Counted from the first letter of the stretch, positions 47,349 through 59,745 are shown. The stretch is 64,000 nt of DNA from Alisma plantago-aquatica (GCA_963693085.1 OY856409.1:299564558-299628557); one strand, 5' to 3'. A program made the numbers and translations. The notes: generated by a model from the sequence alone, not told the origin.

Positions 47349-48194
47349 TCAATTTGGGGGTTTTGGAACCCATACTAACTCAACATTCTTTTTCTTGTAT
47401 GGGCATGAAAAAGAGTAATGTCCAAGACGTGAGCAATAATGGCAACATATAGAATCAACCTCAAGTCTTTTTCTATGGTTTTGTTCTAGGTTGTTCTTTG
47501 GTACAAATGTGGCTTGATGTGCTCGTGTCTTTCTCCAACTAGGTTGTTGATGTGATTTTCCTTTAGGTTTGTAACCTAGTCCCCTTCTTCCAATTTGTTG
47601 ATACGGATTATCTAGAATTTTATCAAGAATGCCATTGTTACTTAAACTACAAACTTGTTGTTGTAACTTGGCAATCTCATCTATTCTCTTCTTGATATCT
47701 AGTTTTGCTTGGTCTAGATGAGATGATAAAGAATTCCTTTCTTTCACTATATTGTCATAATCTACATGGGTGCACAATATAGGTTGTTTTTGAAGATCAT
47801 TTACTTGAGTCTGCAGATTAGTCTTTTCAAGGGAAAGAAGATTGCAGTTAGCTTCTACTGATTTCAATTTAAGATCACAGTCTTCAATTGCCCTTTTTAG
47901 ATCTTCATTTTCAGATTCAAGAGCAAGAAGTTTAGTATTTAAATCATCATTTACTTTATTTGATTTCTTCAATTTCTTCTTGCACTCAATGTATTTTTCA
48001 TGCATTTCTTCTAGACTAGCAATTAGATCTTCTTTTGATAAATCTAAAAGACTTACCTCTTCCTCTTCTTCTTCATTGATTGTAGCAATGAGACACTCTT
48101 TATGTGCATCTTCCTTCTTTGACCTCCATGGACAGCAATACGTCGTGTGCCTTGTTCCTAAGCACCAATTGCAACTTGTTGAAGATTTGTCCAT
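47349..48194 (-). CDS. SIRE-type Gag C-terminal fragment: two zinc knuckles and coiled coil
   Basis: 281-residue open frame. Residues 8-21 form a CCHC knuckle (C8, C11, H16, C21). Residues 30-60 include an acidic EEEEEE run. About 45-185 is heptad-rich and charged, a likely coiled coil. A second knuckle, CHYCSRLGHYSFSC, is at about 251-264, and the end is WVPKPPN. This order matches the C-terminal half of SIRE/Maximus Gag. The N-terminal Gag body (normally 200-300 residues) is missing: only about 75 bp separate the start from the primer site. The frame has no stop, which is consistent with a young copy. Whether it is translated is unknown; it might bind RNA or Gag of full elements. Confidence 0.85.
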   Translation of the reverse strand: MDKSSTSCNWCLGTRHTTYCCPWRSKKEDAHKECLIATINEEEEEEVSLLDLSKEDLIASLEEMHEKYIECKKKLKKSNKVNDDLNTKLLALESENEDLKRAIEDCDLKLKSVEANCNLLSLEKTNLQTQVNDLQKQPILCTHVDYDNIVKERNSLSSHLDQAKLDIKKRIDEIAKLQQQVCSLSNNGILDKILDNPYQQIGRRGLGYKPKGKSHQQPSWRKTRAHQATFVPKNNLEQNHRKRLEVDSICCHYCSRLGHYSFSCPYKKKNVELVWVPKPPN

Positions 48195-48269
48195 GCTTTT
48201 CTTTTCCTTGAGGTTGTTGACACTATCACCCTCCTTTCTTCAAGACCTTGTTAGGGCTCCTTGAAGCCT

Positions 48270-48281
48270 GCTCTGATACCA
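48270..48281 (-). other. primer-binding site of SIRE-type element
   Basis: Minus strand TGGTATCAGAGC, a perfect match to the initiator-Met tRNA site, two bases from the LTR end at 48284. Confidence 0.95.
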
Positions 48282-48283
48282 AT

Positions 48284-49690
48284 TGAAAACTACTAGAGGG
48301 GGGGTGAATAGAATTTTATAGAAAATTTAACAATTTTGAACTCAAACAACCACAATGAAAATATTGGACAAGGAGACACAAGGTTTAGAGTGGTTCCAAC
48401 TATAGCAAATACTATAGCCGTCAGTCCACTACCCGGTTGCTTACCCAACCGGGATTTGAAAAGAAATTTATTTTATTACCTCGCAAGGAATTTACATAAA
48501 ATACAATCTCTTTTCCCAAACCCTTCAAGCAGCCTTCACCTAGAAGTAATCGCCCAACCTTGAAGCAGCCTTCCCTTGAAGTAGATGCACCAACTCCCGT
48601 TGCACCAGCCTTCTGAAGTAGCTTCCCGTGCGATAGCCTTCTTGAAGTAGCTTGAAGTCCCCTTCTCCACCTGAGAAGTCAATCCTCTCCAATCCGCAGC
48701 CTCCAACCCTTGGAGTAGCAAGGAGAGTACAAAAGATAAAAAGGAACAAGAAGGAAAACAGAAATTACAATACCGTTGTAAGCACAAGGCTTGATTTTCC
48801 TATATCAAGCGTTTAGATCTCCTAACCAATGTGTATGACAATGTGATTGTAGTGGATAGGAGATGCTAGCCTATAGGACACAAATGAGAGCAATAGGAAT
48901 GAATGGCAAGTGTAGGAATTGCTCTATTGCTCTAAAACAGATTGCAAGTGTGTATTCAAGCTCAAGTATAGCACAAGTATAGCTTAGGTGTATTTTGGTG
49001 TCCTAAGGCATGTCCTATTTATAGGAGTGGCCTATGAATACTTAAGGACGTTCTAGACAACTTCTAGGGGCTTCTAAGTGCTTAACTAGCCGTTAGGTAT
49101 AAGTTAGGTGCGTTAGTAACGGCTAGTTGCTTTATTCTGCAGTTGCCGTCAGAGACCATCTCGGTCGACAATTTGTCGACCGAGATACCTACTCGGTCGA
49201 AGTTTTGTCGACCGACAGGCTCTCTGGATCAAGTGTTTTGCAAATGTCAACTGTTGTGTCTAACGGCTACTTTTGGTCAATCTCGGTTGAGAAGTTTGTC
49301 GACCGAGAGTGTCTCGGTCGAGGAGTTTGTCGACCGAGATTGACCCTGTTTCAAGGTTTCAATTTAGGCACTAATTATATGTGTGAGTGTGCATATTGTG
49401 ATCCTATTGGAATGGAATGACTTGTCTAACTATGGTGTTTAGCTAGGGAAAATCTAACGCTTGATTTACATGCAATTCTAAGTACTTGTACATTATATAT
49501 TTGTACAAGTTTTTACAATAGTGATTACATTGCATGAAAATATAAATATGTAAGCTCTTTGGATTTTCCCTAGTTGCTTTGTCATCCACCTTAATCCTGC
49601 ACACTCAAGTAGCTCGTTAGATCAACAAGAATGAAATGTTTGTCATCATCGAAACAAAGGGATTTACCATAATGTCCAATTTATCCAACA
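48284..49690 (-). repeat. 5' LTR of SIRE-type element
   Basis: Same length as the 3' LTR. TATA box TATAAATA on the minus strand at 49016-49023. Dyads at 49158-49343, upstream of the TATA box in the direction of transcription. The first dyad (49158-49186) has 14-bp perfect arms around a single base. Confidence 0.95.
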
Positions 49691-51018
49691 ATTATATGCA
49701 TGATTTTGTCTTTGAAAAGTAATTAGGGCTCAAGAGGAAATTATATTACAATTTCAGTCCCTTTTGAATATTGTTGAAATCAATATTTTGCCTGTTTTGG
49801 ACTAAAGTGCAATTTACCCAAGTTGAAGGGTTTATTTGCAATTTGTGCATGATAATATGTTCCTCATGATTTGAAGCATCATGAGAATGAAGATGATGCA
49901 GAGGTATGGCTTGTGATAGCCTGAATTCCAAGAAAGAACTGATAAAGCAATGTTTGTGCATGAAAACCTAGTTTTGGTGTAATGTGCAATTTACCCAAAA
50001 CCTAGGGGGCAATATGTAATTTACCACTTCAATAAGGTCCCTAATGTTTCTCGGCATCTAGTGGAGCAAATCAATTGAGAGGGGCGCCTCATTTGAATTA
50101 AGTTGAAGGAGAGAGAATCTTGATATTAAAATAATCAAGATTTAAGCATAATGGATATATTAATGCAAAAATAAATAAAATAATTCAAGGGCCTTCAGCC
50201 AAAATTAATTTGGTGGAATTCATATGTGTGTGTTTGGACGTCCTTGAGGTTTTCAAGGGCCGAAAATATCTTAAGGAGGTGAAATTCCACTCACCTTATT
50301 ATAAGGAAAAGAATTTCCACTCAAAAAGATATATTAGTATTATAAGGAATTAAGGTGCTTATTTTCTTTTCCCTTAATCCATGGATAATGGAAGGGAGTT
50401 CGGTGGGTTTGAGTTTCCTTTTCATGAAAGCAAACCAAGGAGGAAGAGGTGGTACTATTTTTGGAATTAATTGAATTTTAATAAAACATTTTCTCTTTCA
50501 TCAATTTTCTTATAAAAGAGCATTTTCCAACCCACCTAAGGATCTTTTTCGATTGCTTTTCTTCCCCTTGCTTGTAAAACCGACCAAGAAGGCTAAGGAC
50601 AGCAGTGAGCACGTCCCCAACCTGTTGGTAAGCCTTTGATCTTCGTTCTTCATGATTTCATGGTGAAAATCATAAAACAATGTGTAATTCCTTCATTTCT
50701 TCACTCCATCTTCAACCCTAGCCGATCCTTTCACTCCAAAAGCTTGAGAAACGACCTTGGGAGGTTGCTAGAGCTTCAACCACCATTGGAGCCGTGAATC
50801 TTGGAGCTTGGGATCAGTTTTAAAGGTGGGTTATATAACTTTAACCCTTAATCTTTGTCATTGAATTCGATTTCTACTTGTAATTGATTTAATTGTCATT
50901 ATTGTAATAACCTTGCTTGATTGATGGAATTGCCATGGAAATGGCAATAGCTTTCGTGAGTCTAAAGGTTTAAGATGATAACATGTTCATAAGAACACAC
51001 CTTGATCAAAGAACAATA

Positions 51019-51626
51019 GCAAACGGTTTTGGATTTTCGGTCCAAACGGTTTTGCAAACCGTTTGGTAAAGTTGAACTCCAAACCGCAAGACATGGTTAA
51101 CCATTTGGACTCCAAACCGCATGGCATGGTTGACCGTTTGGTATAGTTGACCGTTTGGGGTCTGAACTTAATCATAGGTTGGATGATGATCCAATGGACT
51201 CAATTTATTGATCTAATGTGTGCACGATCCTTCAAGTTGTAATCCCTAATCAAGTTGATTGATGAAATCCTTGATTGGTCCTAATGATTTGAAGACTTTT
51301 TGGGGCAAATAGTTTCAAAACCGTTTGGTGGATTGAAGGTTGATCCTTGACCCATGGATGGTGATCTAATGGTTTAGATTGACGATCCCTTCAATTGAAT
51401 AAACAATGGCCATTTCAATAGTGCAATTGGAAATCGATTTGATTGAGTTTTGACCTAGTTAGCCCTTGCGGTTTTGGAACTGATTTGGCCCAAATGGCCT
51501 TGAGACCGTTTGAGACCAAATGGTCTTGAGACCGTTTGAGACCAAATGGTTTCAAAACCATTTGGGGTCAAACAGTTTCAAAACTGTTTGGTGACAAACG
51601 GTTTCAAAACCGTTTGGTGTTGAAAC
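51019..51626 (+). repeat. AAACGGTTT dyad array in Tekay-B 3' LTR
   Basis: Fewer units than in the 5' LTR; best pairs are caaacggttttg...caaaccgtttgg (51019-51066) and caaacggtttcaaaaccgtttgg (about 51596-51618). Confidence 0.85.
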
Positions 51627-52105
51627 TTCAAGACCGCATGGAAGTTGTTAGTGGTTTAATCATTTGGATATTGATAGCAGTGATGGTTCTAATTATCCAA
51701 TTATGGTTAGTCAATAAAGATAAAAAGGTTGAAACCCTAATAGTACCTAGGGATTTGTGTCAATTAAGGAAGAAACCCTAATTGTCATAAGAGAAATGAC
51801 TTGGTACACTATGTCACTCATAGTTGTATGAACTTGATTGGAGGGTTGATATGACCTAATCAAGTTGAGAGGATGGTAGCATGGATTTGTTACATGAGTT
51901 TAATTCATGTGGTGATTTAGGGTATGATCCTTAAGTAAAGAGATCATGAAACCCTAATCATGAACCCAAAACCCTAATTGACAAGATTGTTGAACCTTAA
52001 CCCTAATCCAGGGCAATTATAATTGAAAACCTAATCCAGGGTATGGATGTGACCTTAAACTAGGGTGATGATATTTGTGAACCTAATTTAGGGTAATATA
52101 ATGCA

Positions 52106-52360
52106 AAACCCTAATTATGGGTGATGGAACATGAAACCCTAATTGGGTTGAATAGTAAACCCTAATTATGGGTGATGGATTATGAAACCCTAATTGGGTT
52201 GAATAGTAAACCCTAATTATGGGTGATGGATTATGAAACCCTAATTGGGTTGAATAGTAAACCCTAATTATGGGTGATGTATTATGAAACCCTAATTGGG
52301 TTGAATAGTAAACCCTAATTATGGGTGATGGATTATGAAACCCTAATTGGGATGAATAGT
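52106..52360 (+). repeat. 51-bp tandem array in Tekay-B 3' LTR (5 units)
   Basis: Units start at 52106, 52157, 52208, 52259 and 52310, each with two AAACCCTAA motifs. It is the counterpart of the two arrays in the 5' LTR. Confidence 0.92.
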
Positions 52361-54439
52361 AAACCCTAATTGTGGAACAATGAATGTAAATCCTTTTATA
52401 GGGTGATTTTGATGTGAAACCCTGACTAAGGATGGCTTTATGAGAAACCCTGATGTTTGATGTGTTGTGAAGCTCAAACCCAGGGTAATACTATGTAATG
52501 CCTAATGAACCCTAATCTTGGGCAATATGGTGATAAACCATATCTTTGATGTGATAATGGGATGATTATCCTTAAATGACATTATATGGGAAACCCTAAC
52601 CCTGGTAAGGGAATAGTGGTGTTACCCATGAATAATGAATTTATATTTGTTGAACATGGTTCTGATATGCACTTGATATCACTATATCATATGTGCTAAC
52701 CATGCAGGTATCTTGAAATGATGATCATGGCCAGGTATGAGCTATGATGATTAGTTCACTATTGTGATTGTACCTTGAGTGCCATAATATACCTTGATGT
52801 CTGTTAAGAGGTATCAAGAGAGTTAATGGGCATCAAGTACCATGGGTGATGCTTGTAATAGCAAGTATCATGTTTGCCTTGGTCAGTTGACTTGAAGGTG
52901 ATGGTTACCTGGAGAGGCAGTAACAATGCTTTATGATGAATCAAGGGTTTAATTACCCAGTTCCATATGATTATGGTGATGAAATTGAGAAGGGATGGTA
53001 ATTCCCAGTTTTGAAATAAGGGACGGAGTCCCCAATACCTTTTAAAGATTGTTAAACAATTGATGAAATTAGTACACGTTTCCTTATAGCATTGTCATAA
53101 TGAGCTTTGTTTGATAACTTTCCTGATGCTAAAAGAATATGAAAATGTACTTAATTAATCAAGTGAAATATGTTCATGTAGTGCTCTGACCATAGATCCA
53201 TCATCGTCAGCAATTAGTGATGGTGAAATAGGTATTCTATAGAATTCCTGGAATTCACATATTTTGAATATGTGGGGGTAAATGTGTGAAAATATCCTTA
53301 TGTCCGAGTGAAGAGATTGAGGGAGAGTAAACATTAAACCCCTCAATCCTTCATGTGTCAGGATAGATGTACCATAAATCTCCTGACGGTTGGGATGGAT
53401 GTATCATTAGTCTCCCAATGTTATTTATGTCGGGTCAATAGAGATAGACATTAATGCTCTCGATTTCCGACGAGAGTGCAGTTGACGTTGTAACTCTATA
53501 GCGAAGTTCCAGTATACCCTGGAAACCTATTTGAGCAGTCGACACAGTCTTGCTTGTAGTCCTGTGCTGACCAGGATGTGGGAGGTCATGGGAATGCGGC
53601 TCTTCCATTGACCTATTTATGGTACCAATTTTGATTCTAGAAATGGTTGGTTGGAGTATGAGCGGTATACCTCATCTCCTCAGAGCTTAAACCTATTTGT
53701 AAAATATAATCAGCCATGTAGCGTATTTGCATAAGATTGAAATACGAGAAACACTGATTGATGATATACTGTTTAGTATGCCCTTGATGCAAGAATGTAC
53801 TTATGTTCCTTTAATTCATATTGAATATGGGACATGCTGCTTAATCAAGTTATAGCTATAATATTGCATAAGAATGTTTCTCTAGTCTGCATAGATGTGA
53901 CTCACCTGCTATTGATTTATATTATCCCACTGTTCGGTTTATTTCTATTAAACTGCAATGACAATATTTTGGCAGAGAGTTATATCTCCTGCTGGGGCAA
54001 TTTTTATAATTGTCTCACCCCCGTGGGATTCAATGTTTTTAGGTAGACGCAGACATCAAGGCAGAAACTCTTTTGTAGGAGAAGAGAAGCAGCAGCAGTA
54101 GACACAGGGACAGCAGTGATCCAACAGGTGGAGACATTGGCTGTCTGGTCTTTGTGTAGATAGTCCTATAGTCGTCTCTGTACACTCGGGTCCTAGGAGT
54201 TAGTGTTTTGTTATTTGGATCTGAGGTTTTGTGCATGTATGCCTCGAGGTGCAATGATGCATGTAATGTATATATGAACCAGGATGTAATGTTTTACTTT
54301 GGTTCTGAATGAAAGAGTCTTCCTGTGAATGGATCTCTTGATAAATGGTTTTAATTTTTAGTGATTTTCAGTAATCTGTTGTTAGTAATCGCTTCCGCAT
54401 TAGTTAATCTTATTTTCACGAGACGGACGTGACAAATAT

Positions 54440-54716
54440 AATTTATCTTGTTGAACCTAATTGTAATGCAAATAGATAAAGATGAGTATTCATGTTTAAC
54501 CTTCTTATATGATGGTATGATGGTGAAATAACCTTCTTAATATAATCATAACCTTAATGTGTTAATTGGTGGTTAACATAGCCACATGGTTGGTACTTTC
54601 TAATGCTAAACATGTGCATTATGAATATGATGAGGGTTAATCATATCTAGATTCCTTGCATATTAATGTAATAAAGGAATGTTCTTAATGTTAGTATAAC
54701 CCTACTATGATTATTT
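54440..54716 (+). repeat. 3' LTR of Tekay-A, second part
   Basis: Continues the Tekay-A 3' LTR after Tekay-B (54435-54439 aatat is the right target duplication). It matches the 5' LTR from about 24117 to 24398 and then stops abruptly at the inversion breakpoint 54716. Confidence 0.9.
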
Positions 54717-55585
54717 CCATATGATATAGTAAGCCAAGTAGGTGGTAAAGTGTACCTTAATTTGAGATATCCTAATCATCCCATATTCACAATTAAATTC
54801 TAATACTGGTGAAATCCTAGCAAAGACAAGATCACATATCACCATTAGGTTCCATCATCTTAACCCTAACTATGCCCATTTTAGGGTTTAGTTTAGTTCA
54901 TATGGATATTCTCATAATTACTTGTATCATTATCTTGGTATTTGATTACTAATATTTAGTTTCATATCATGATAAATTTTCAAGACACTGTATCTTAATT
55001 TCTTTATTCATTTGATGCATCATTAACCCTAATCATTACATGTATTTCAACTTAGTAGTTTCATACCACTTTATGCATATTTAATATGTTAACATGAGTC
55101 ATGTGGACTATTCTAATCTCTGAGTTGCATATTATCTTCCAGGAATTAATATTAGGATAATCTGTGAATTTTAGGATTTATTATGCAATATGTAATTTTT
55201 ACCTTTTATTTAGGGTTATTACCTTAACTAAGATTCTTGAAGCAAATTACATGATTTCATGCATCAATATTATAATCTATAACTTGAGATGGATTCTATA
55301 CATGTATATAGATTTAGCGACATGTTTGCATAACTTTAGGCCGTCAATTGATATTTATTATTCATGAAATGAGTGAAATTCATATTACACTATGTCATTA
55401 AGATTTAAACATCAAAATATTGATATAAAGGTTCCATGTTGTGCAACTCCCTTTTTTGAGAATTGTGATATCATGTTCATAAGTTTCTAACAATTGTGTA
55501 AGTTACTATGACTTATTGAAGATCTACTTGTTTCTAGGAAATTTTTTTCCTTTTTGGCTATTGGAATGTGACACATGACCGACAA
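54717..55585. other. inverted flank DNA, no gene
   Basis: 869 bp carried within the inversion, originally downstream of the Tekay-A 3' LTR end. AT-rich with several aaccctaa motifs. The frame at 55164-55367 is not gene-like. It could itself be another old LTR, but no second copy is present here to compare with. Confidence 0.5.
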
Positions 55586-57729
55586 TGTAAGAACATGTTA
55601 CACTAAATGAGATTACTCAAAATATAAAACTCAATCAATCACCAATTAACCACATAACCAAAAATATGGGTAAATTAAAACTGATTTCAACATCAACACC
55701 CGCTCAGAAACATTTGCATAAGAGCCCAACATCTTTCTCTTATCCATACTATGCCAAGAATTTGATACAAATTGTTCTATAACTTTAGCCACAACATATA
55801 TACACATGAGAACAATATTTGTATATGCCACACAACAAACATTATCATGATAAACAAATTCAACAATAGTTGTATATGCCACACAACAAACATTAACATG
55901 CTAAAAAAATTCTAATTCGTTTGAAAAACCATATACAAACTTTTCCTGCCCGGACCTAAGAGTACAGGGACGATTCTAGGACACACTAGACATCTAATCA
56001 ACTTTCTCAAAGATTCATTACTATAGATCCTCTTTGTCGCCATATGTTTGTTTTTTGTCACTTCTGATTACCTTAAAAAAATGTGGCAAACCACATGGAT
56101 GAGACCCATGTCCTAGCAAGAGATATAACCTCCAACAATGCTTATTGATTACACCATTTTAAATAGTAGATAGCTAATCAATTTGAGTATTTAATAATCA
56201 ATTGAACATATTTAACAGTTCAAGTATACTAAATAGATTAAGCAAATCATCTTAGCAATAAGTATGATCATTAATGCGTATATACATAACAAATAAATCC
56301 ATTTCTCTGGATAGATATCTACTCAAATATCATCAAATTGCATCTAATAACAATCATTATCATTAATCTGACTATCATCATATTCCTTGCTAACAATACA
56401 AGCAATCTAGTAGCATAAGCATCCCTGACATCATGAATATGTCTAGTAACATAACATGGCTATCAATATTGGCATCTCAAATAAAGTGATCAGATCTATA
56501 TCATAAGTAGAACTAATATCATAGCACAATTAACTGCATAGACATGATTAGCAGTTTAAGCATTTATAATTACATATGCATGGCTAGCAATATTAAACAT
56601 AGCTAGCAGCATCATCTTAACCATTAGTTTCAGTATATTTGACAACATAAGCATGTTTACAACATGAGCATAACTACAACATAAGCATATATAATCTCTT
56701 ATTGTACTATACATGATCTGAATGAAAAGAAAGCAAACAAGGGTTATCATACAATATGAAGCATTGTGTATAACCCTAAATAGATATGCTACACAGCTAT
56801 CTTACATCTTTTATTATGCCCTAAGGAATTTGAGGATACCACTCAAAATCCAACTGACCACTACTAAGTCGAAATTAGTGTCATACAAGATCTAGGAAGA
56901 GTCGGACTCCTAAGATCTTCTCCGCCTCCGGTCAGTATGGGTCCGCCACATCGACACATAAGGTCAAGTTGCTAACAGTCTAGTCCATCTTTGGTACATG
57001 TCACAACACTAGTGAAAGGAGGTGGGTACGCATACCCTACCATCCAAGGTACAACCGTAGTTGTCCTCCAATCTCATCACATATATAATCACTGAGACAC
57101 GACCACAGTCATTCTCAAACTGAGAGCTAGGTATGACCACAGTCATCCTCCCTAAACACTTGGATTCAGGATGACAAACACCCCACATACTCAATAGTAT
57201 GTGCTTCGAGTTTCCCTTAGGAATACTCATTTCACCATCTGGCAAGTTCTGACACTCAGATGGATCTATGGCACAAGGCACTACATGATTATAATTTCAC
57301 TTGATTAATTATTTCCAATTGGGTGAACTAAGGCTGCATCAAACAAGTGGACATACAAACCCTAATTCATCTCTAGCAAACATTGCTATATAACAATTTT
57401 AGAAGATATAAAATGTATGATACATATGTTCATCATCTCATCATCACATCATTTTATTCACTTGCCATTCATGAGACTATACTAGTCATCATACTATCAC
57501 AAGATATAAATCATTTTCATAATATCACAGGGTATCAACCCTTATCAACACAAGTGGATTACACCTCATTCAGGGTTCAACCATGCCCAAAGGTCATTAA
57601 GACCATCATACTATTCCCTATAAGATCATCATTATATTTGCATGCCTTATAACAAGGCTCAACAACATCACTTACATATAATACACCAGATCAACACAAT
57701 GTTGCATTAATGAGCTAGGAGATATTCAT
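55586..57729 (-). repeat. 3' LTR of Tekay-A, last part, inverted
   Basis: Reverse complement of 24399-26473 of the 5' LTR. The plus strand starts TGTAAGAAC at 55586 (LTR end ...GTTCTTACA on the minus strand) and runs to 57729. Frames at 55646-55882, 56556-56750 and 57009-57281 mirror frames of the 5' LTR and are not genes. Confidence 0.92.
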
Positions 57730-58090
57730 TGTGTGGTGAGAACATGTATAGATGGACCTATTTGTTGTATTGGTAGTATGTGCATATGTAAAATTTCCCA
57801 TTCAATATGTAATCTCAAAGGTTGTAATAATTCTTTTTGTAACTAAATGTTAAATGGGGAAAATTGTTGTTATGTTTTGTCTTTGCTCATGTGCATGTGA
57901 TATTGTTGTTTCCTTCTGACTTCCATTGATTTTCTTCTTCTTGGCATAGTGTGTGAGTTTGAATAAGAATTCTCATTGACGTGAGGGTTTCAATTTGGAT
58001 GCCACATGTGTGGTCAATGCATTGAAATTTTGAGGACATTATAGGAGACTAGATCTCCATAGGTACGAGCAACAATGATAAAGAAGAAAG
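57730..58090. other. no recognised gene
   Basis: 361 bp between the inversion end and the copia LTR at 58091. No protein, repeat pair or terminal feature is visible. Confidence 0.4.
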
Positions 58091-59745
58091 TGTAGGGAAA
58101 TCAAGATAATAGATAAGGTAGCAGAAACAAAAATTTAAAGCTTGATTTCCCTTAATAGCAAGATCGTGTCAACAACAATGTATCTAGGAAGGAAAGTAAA
58201 AAGAGCTATACATGGTCCTAGAGCAAGTCCAGTAACAACTCTTGATGCAGTATCGTGCTTCTTCTCTAAGAAGAAGTGAGCTTCTTCTTTAGGAAGCAAC
58301 TTGCTCCTTCATCAGTAGCACTTAAACAATCATCAGCAATAGCCTCCTGGTCTGGTAACCATAGAGAGCGATCAATGGAATTCTCCTAGTGGAAGAAGCC
58401 TCCTGCCTCTAGAGAAGTCCACACCGACCACCAGGAACTCCATGTTGTGCTTCCAGAGCCAACGGGAAGGAGTTGTCCCTTTCAAATGCCAACCTACTAG
58501 AGTTGATACACTCTCCCACAATTGTCTCTCCCTTGCTATCCCTCCCTTTATCAGGTAGGACTTGCTCAGGCTCTCTATTGGTTACCACAACCAGAGAGGA
58601 CAACAATTATCAGAGCTAATTGTTGTGTTTGGGAAGCCCCCAGTATCCCTCTATTTATAGGAGAGGCTAGGGTTAGGGTTCCTAGTCTATGCGAGTGTCG
58701 AAAGGGTCAAATTCACGAATTTTCTAAAACTTGTGCACAGCAAACCGGTTAGTTTTCATACCGAATCGGTCGGTTTGTGCAGTTTCCTATTGTGAATCAC
58801 ATTGGTATTTAATATATGATTATTACACAACATGCCATCAGCACCAATCCTTGACCTAATCAAATTGGCCATTGAAGCGGGTAGTTCATCCCATGAACCG
58901 ATCTATTGGGACCTATGAATTGGTTAGTTCACTATGTGAACCTGTCATTTCACACCATGATTCAGCCGTTGATCATCCAATGTTGATTCCAATTAACCTG
59001 CCACTCTAACTGATCGGTTCAACACTTGAACCGGTCAGTTCAGAATCCAGTCACTCAATTTTTGAACCTTGCTTGTTTAATTGAATACCTAAACATCTTT
59101 AGTAAACAATCTAAACATCATTCATGAATATACTCCTTTAATCCAAGTGTATCCTATGTGTGTGACCCTATAGGTCCAAAATTACGTTGCTAGTGAATGT
59201 CCATAATCAATTATGACATCACAAGCAATGAGAGGTATCCAGCAACACAACATTGCTACCCAAGTAATTTAGAAAGTTGGAGAACAACTTCAACCTACAA
59301 TCTGTGATCAGTGTTACCGTGATTGTATAGTTCCTTTGTCTCTGATATATGATTTGAACTCGATTCATGGAATTATCATCCTCTCAACATTCAATCCATG
59401 TTCCTTGAACTAGAGCAAACTGTCTGAGATGCATGTGAGTTTGCATATCACATATTGAATCACATGAGAACAGTCGTACATTTCTCAGTCTCACTTATCA
59501 AGAATCCCTGGATATCAATCTTCTGTAGGAAGGGGCAAATCCCATATACATCACTACTTAATCCCCATGTGTTACAATTCACCCAAGTACCACCTTTATG
59601 GCAACCCTTATTCAAGATCATGATGGATGATGTCAAAGTACATGAACGAAATGTGATGAACATAGTGACTTCAGGTCTAAGAACCACATCACCAATATCA
59701 CTATGAGAGATAATTCTAGCTACCATTCCATGGTCTCCATGTATC
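58091..59745 (-). repeat. LTR fragment of the Copia-1 family
   Basis: Same family and orientation as 4006-5742: shared TATA segment (TATAAATA on minus, 58652-58659), a CGGT-rich segment (58740-59045), and the stretch ccatg-tatccatgtat where it is cut at 59745. On the plus strand it starts tgtaggg at 58091. No primer site precedes that point, so this is probably a 3' LTR or solo LTR rather than a 5' LTR. The remaining part of the LTR lies beyond the insertions and outside the window. Confidence 0.75.

Larger units (their letters stand above)
43734..49690 (-). mobile_element. gag-only SIRE/Maximus-type copia element (non-autonomous)
   Basis: 5957 bp, flanked by attat at 43729-43733 and 49691-49695. 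Two LTRs of equal length (43734-45140 and 48284-49690, 1407 bp). In minus orientation: 5' LTR (right), iMet primer site, a gag fragment, about 2.2 kb with no recognised protein, polypurine tract, 3' LTR (left). The LTR end CTATTCACCCCCCC...CTAGTAG with the adjacent TGGTATCAGAGC site, and the GATGATGACAAAC phrase near the tract, are typical of the SIRE/Maximus lineage. Protease, integrase, RT and RNase H are absent. Confidence 0.93.
31030..54434 (+). mobile_element. Tekay/Del-type chromovirus (Tekay-B), inserted in Tekay-A 3' LTR
   Basis: Ty3/gypsy element with order LTR, iMet primer site, gag, protease, RT, RNase H, integrase, chromodomain, polypurine tract, LTR. It is flanked by aatat at 31025-31029 and 54435-54439, and removing it restores the continuous Tekay-A sequence acattaatataatttatc seen in the 5' LTR near 24107. 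It holds two later insertions: a LINE at 41059-43439 and a SIRE-type element at 43734-49690. Its reading frame has many stops and at least one frameshift, so it is inactive. Confidence 0.92.
49696..54434 (+). repeat. 3' LTR of Tekay-B, right part
   Basis: Resumes the LTR after the SIRE-type element (right target duplication attat at 49691-49695) and runs to gacggacgtgaca. It contains a TATA box at 50511-50518, a shorter dyad array at 51019-51626, and one five-unit 51-bp array at 52106-52360. It lacks the 528-bp duplication seen in the 5' LTR. Confidence 0.9.
21664..57729 (+). mobile_element. Tekay-type chromovirus derivative (Tekay-A), LARD-like, host of nested elements
   Basis: Plus-strand element with two very long LTRs. 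The 5' LTR is 21664-26473, the internal region 26474-28220, and the 3' LTR starts at 28221. Both LTRs open TGTGAGACCCCTAACC. The 3' LTR is interrupted at 31029 by Tekay-B, resumes at 54440-54716, and its last 2.1 kb lies inverted at 55586-57729. The primer site and the tract before the 3' LTR match those of Tekay-B in layout. With 4.8-kb LTRs and 1.75 kb of internal DNA lacking any recognised protein, it fits the description of a large retrotransposon derivative. Confidence 0.85.

Noticed and set aside
48270..48281. tRNA-like sequence near tRNA-iMet
   Set aside because: Only the 12-base primer-binding complement is present, not a tRNA gene. The same holds at 36434, 26474 and 3990.
54717..57729. 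Independent inverted insertion of a Tekay-A LTR piece
   Set aside because: The breakpoint falls exactly between the positions matching 24398 and 24399 and no target duplication is seen, so inversion of the local LTR is simpler. The 5-bp flanks (ttgct and ttgtc) match only in part, which leaves some doubt.
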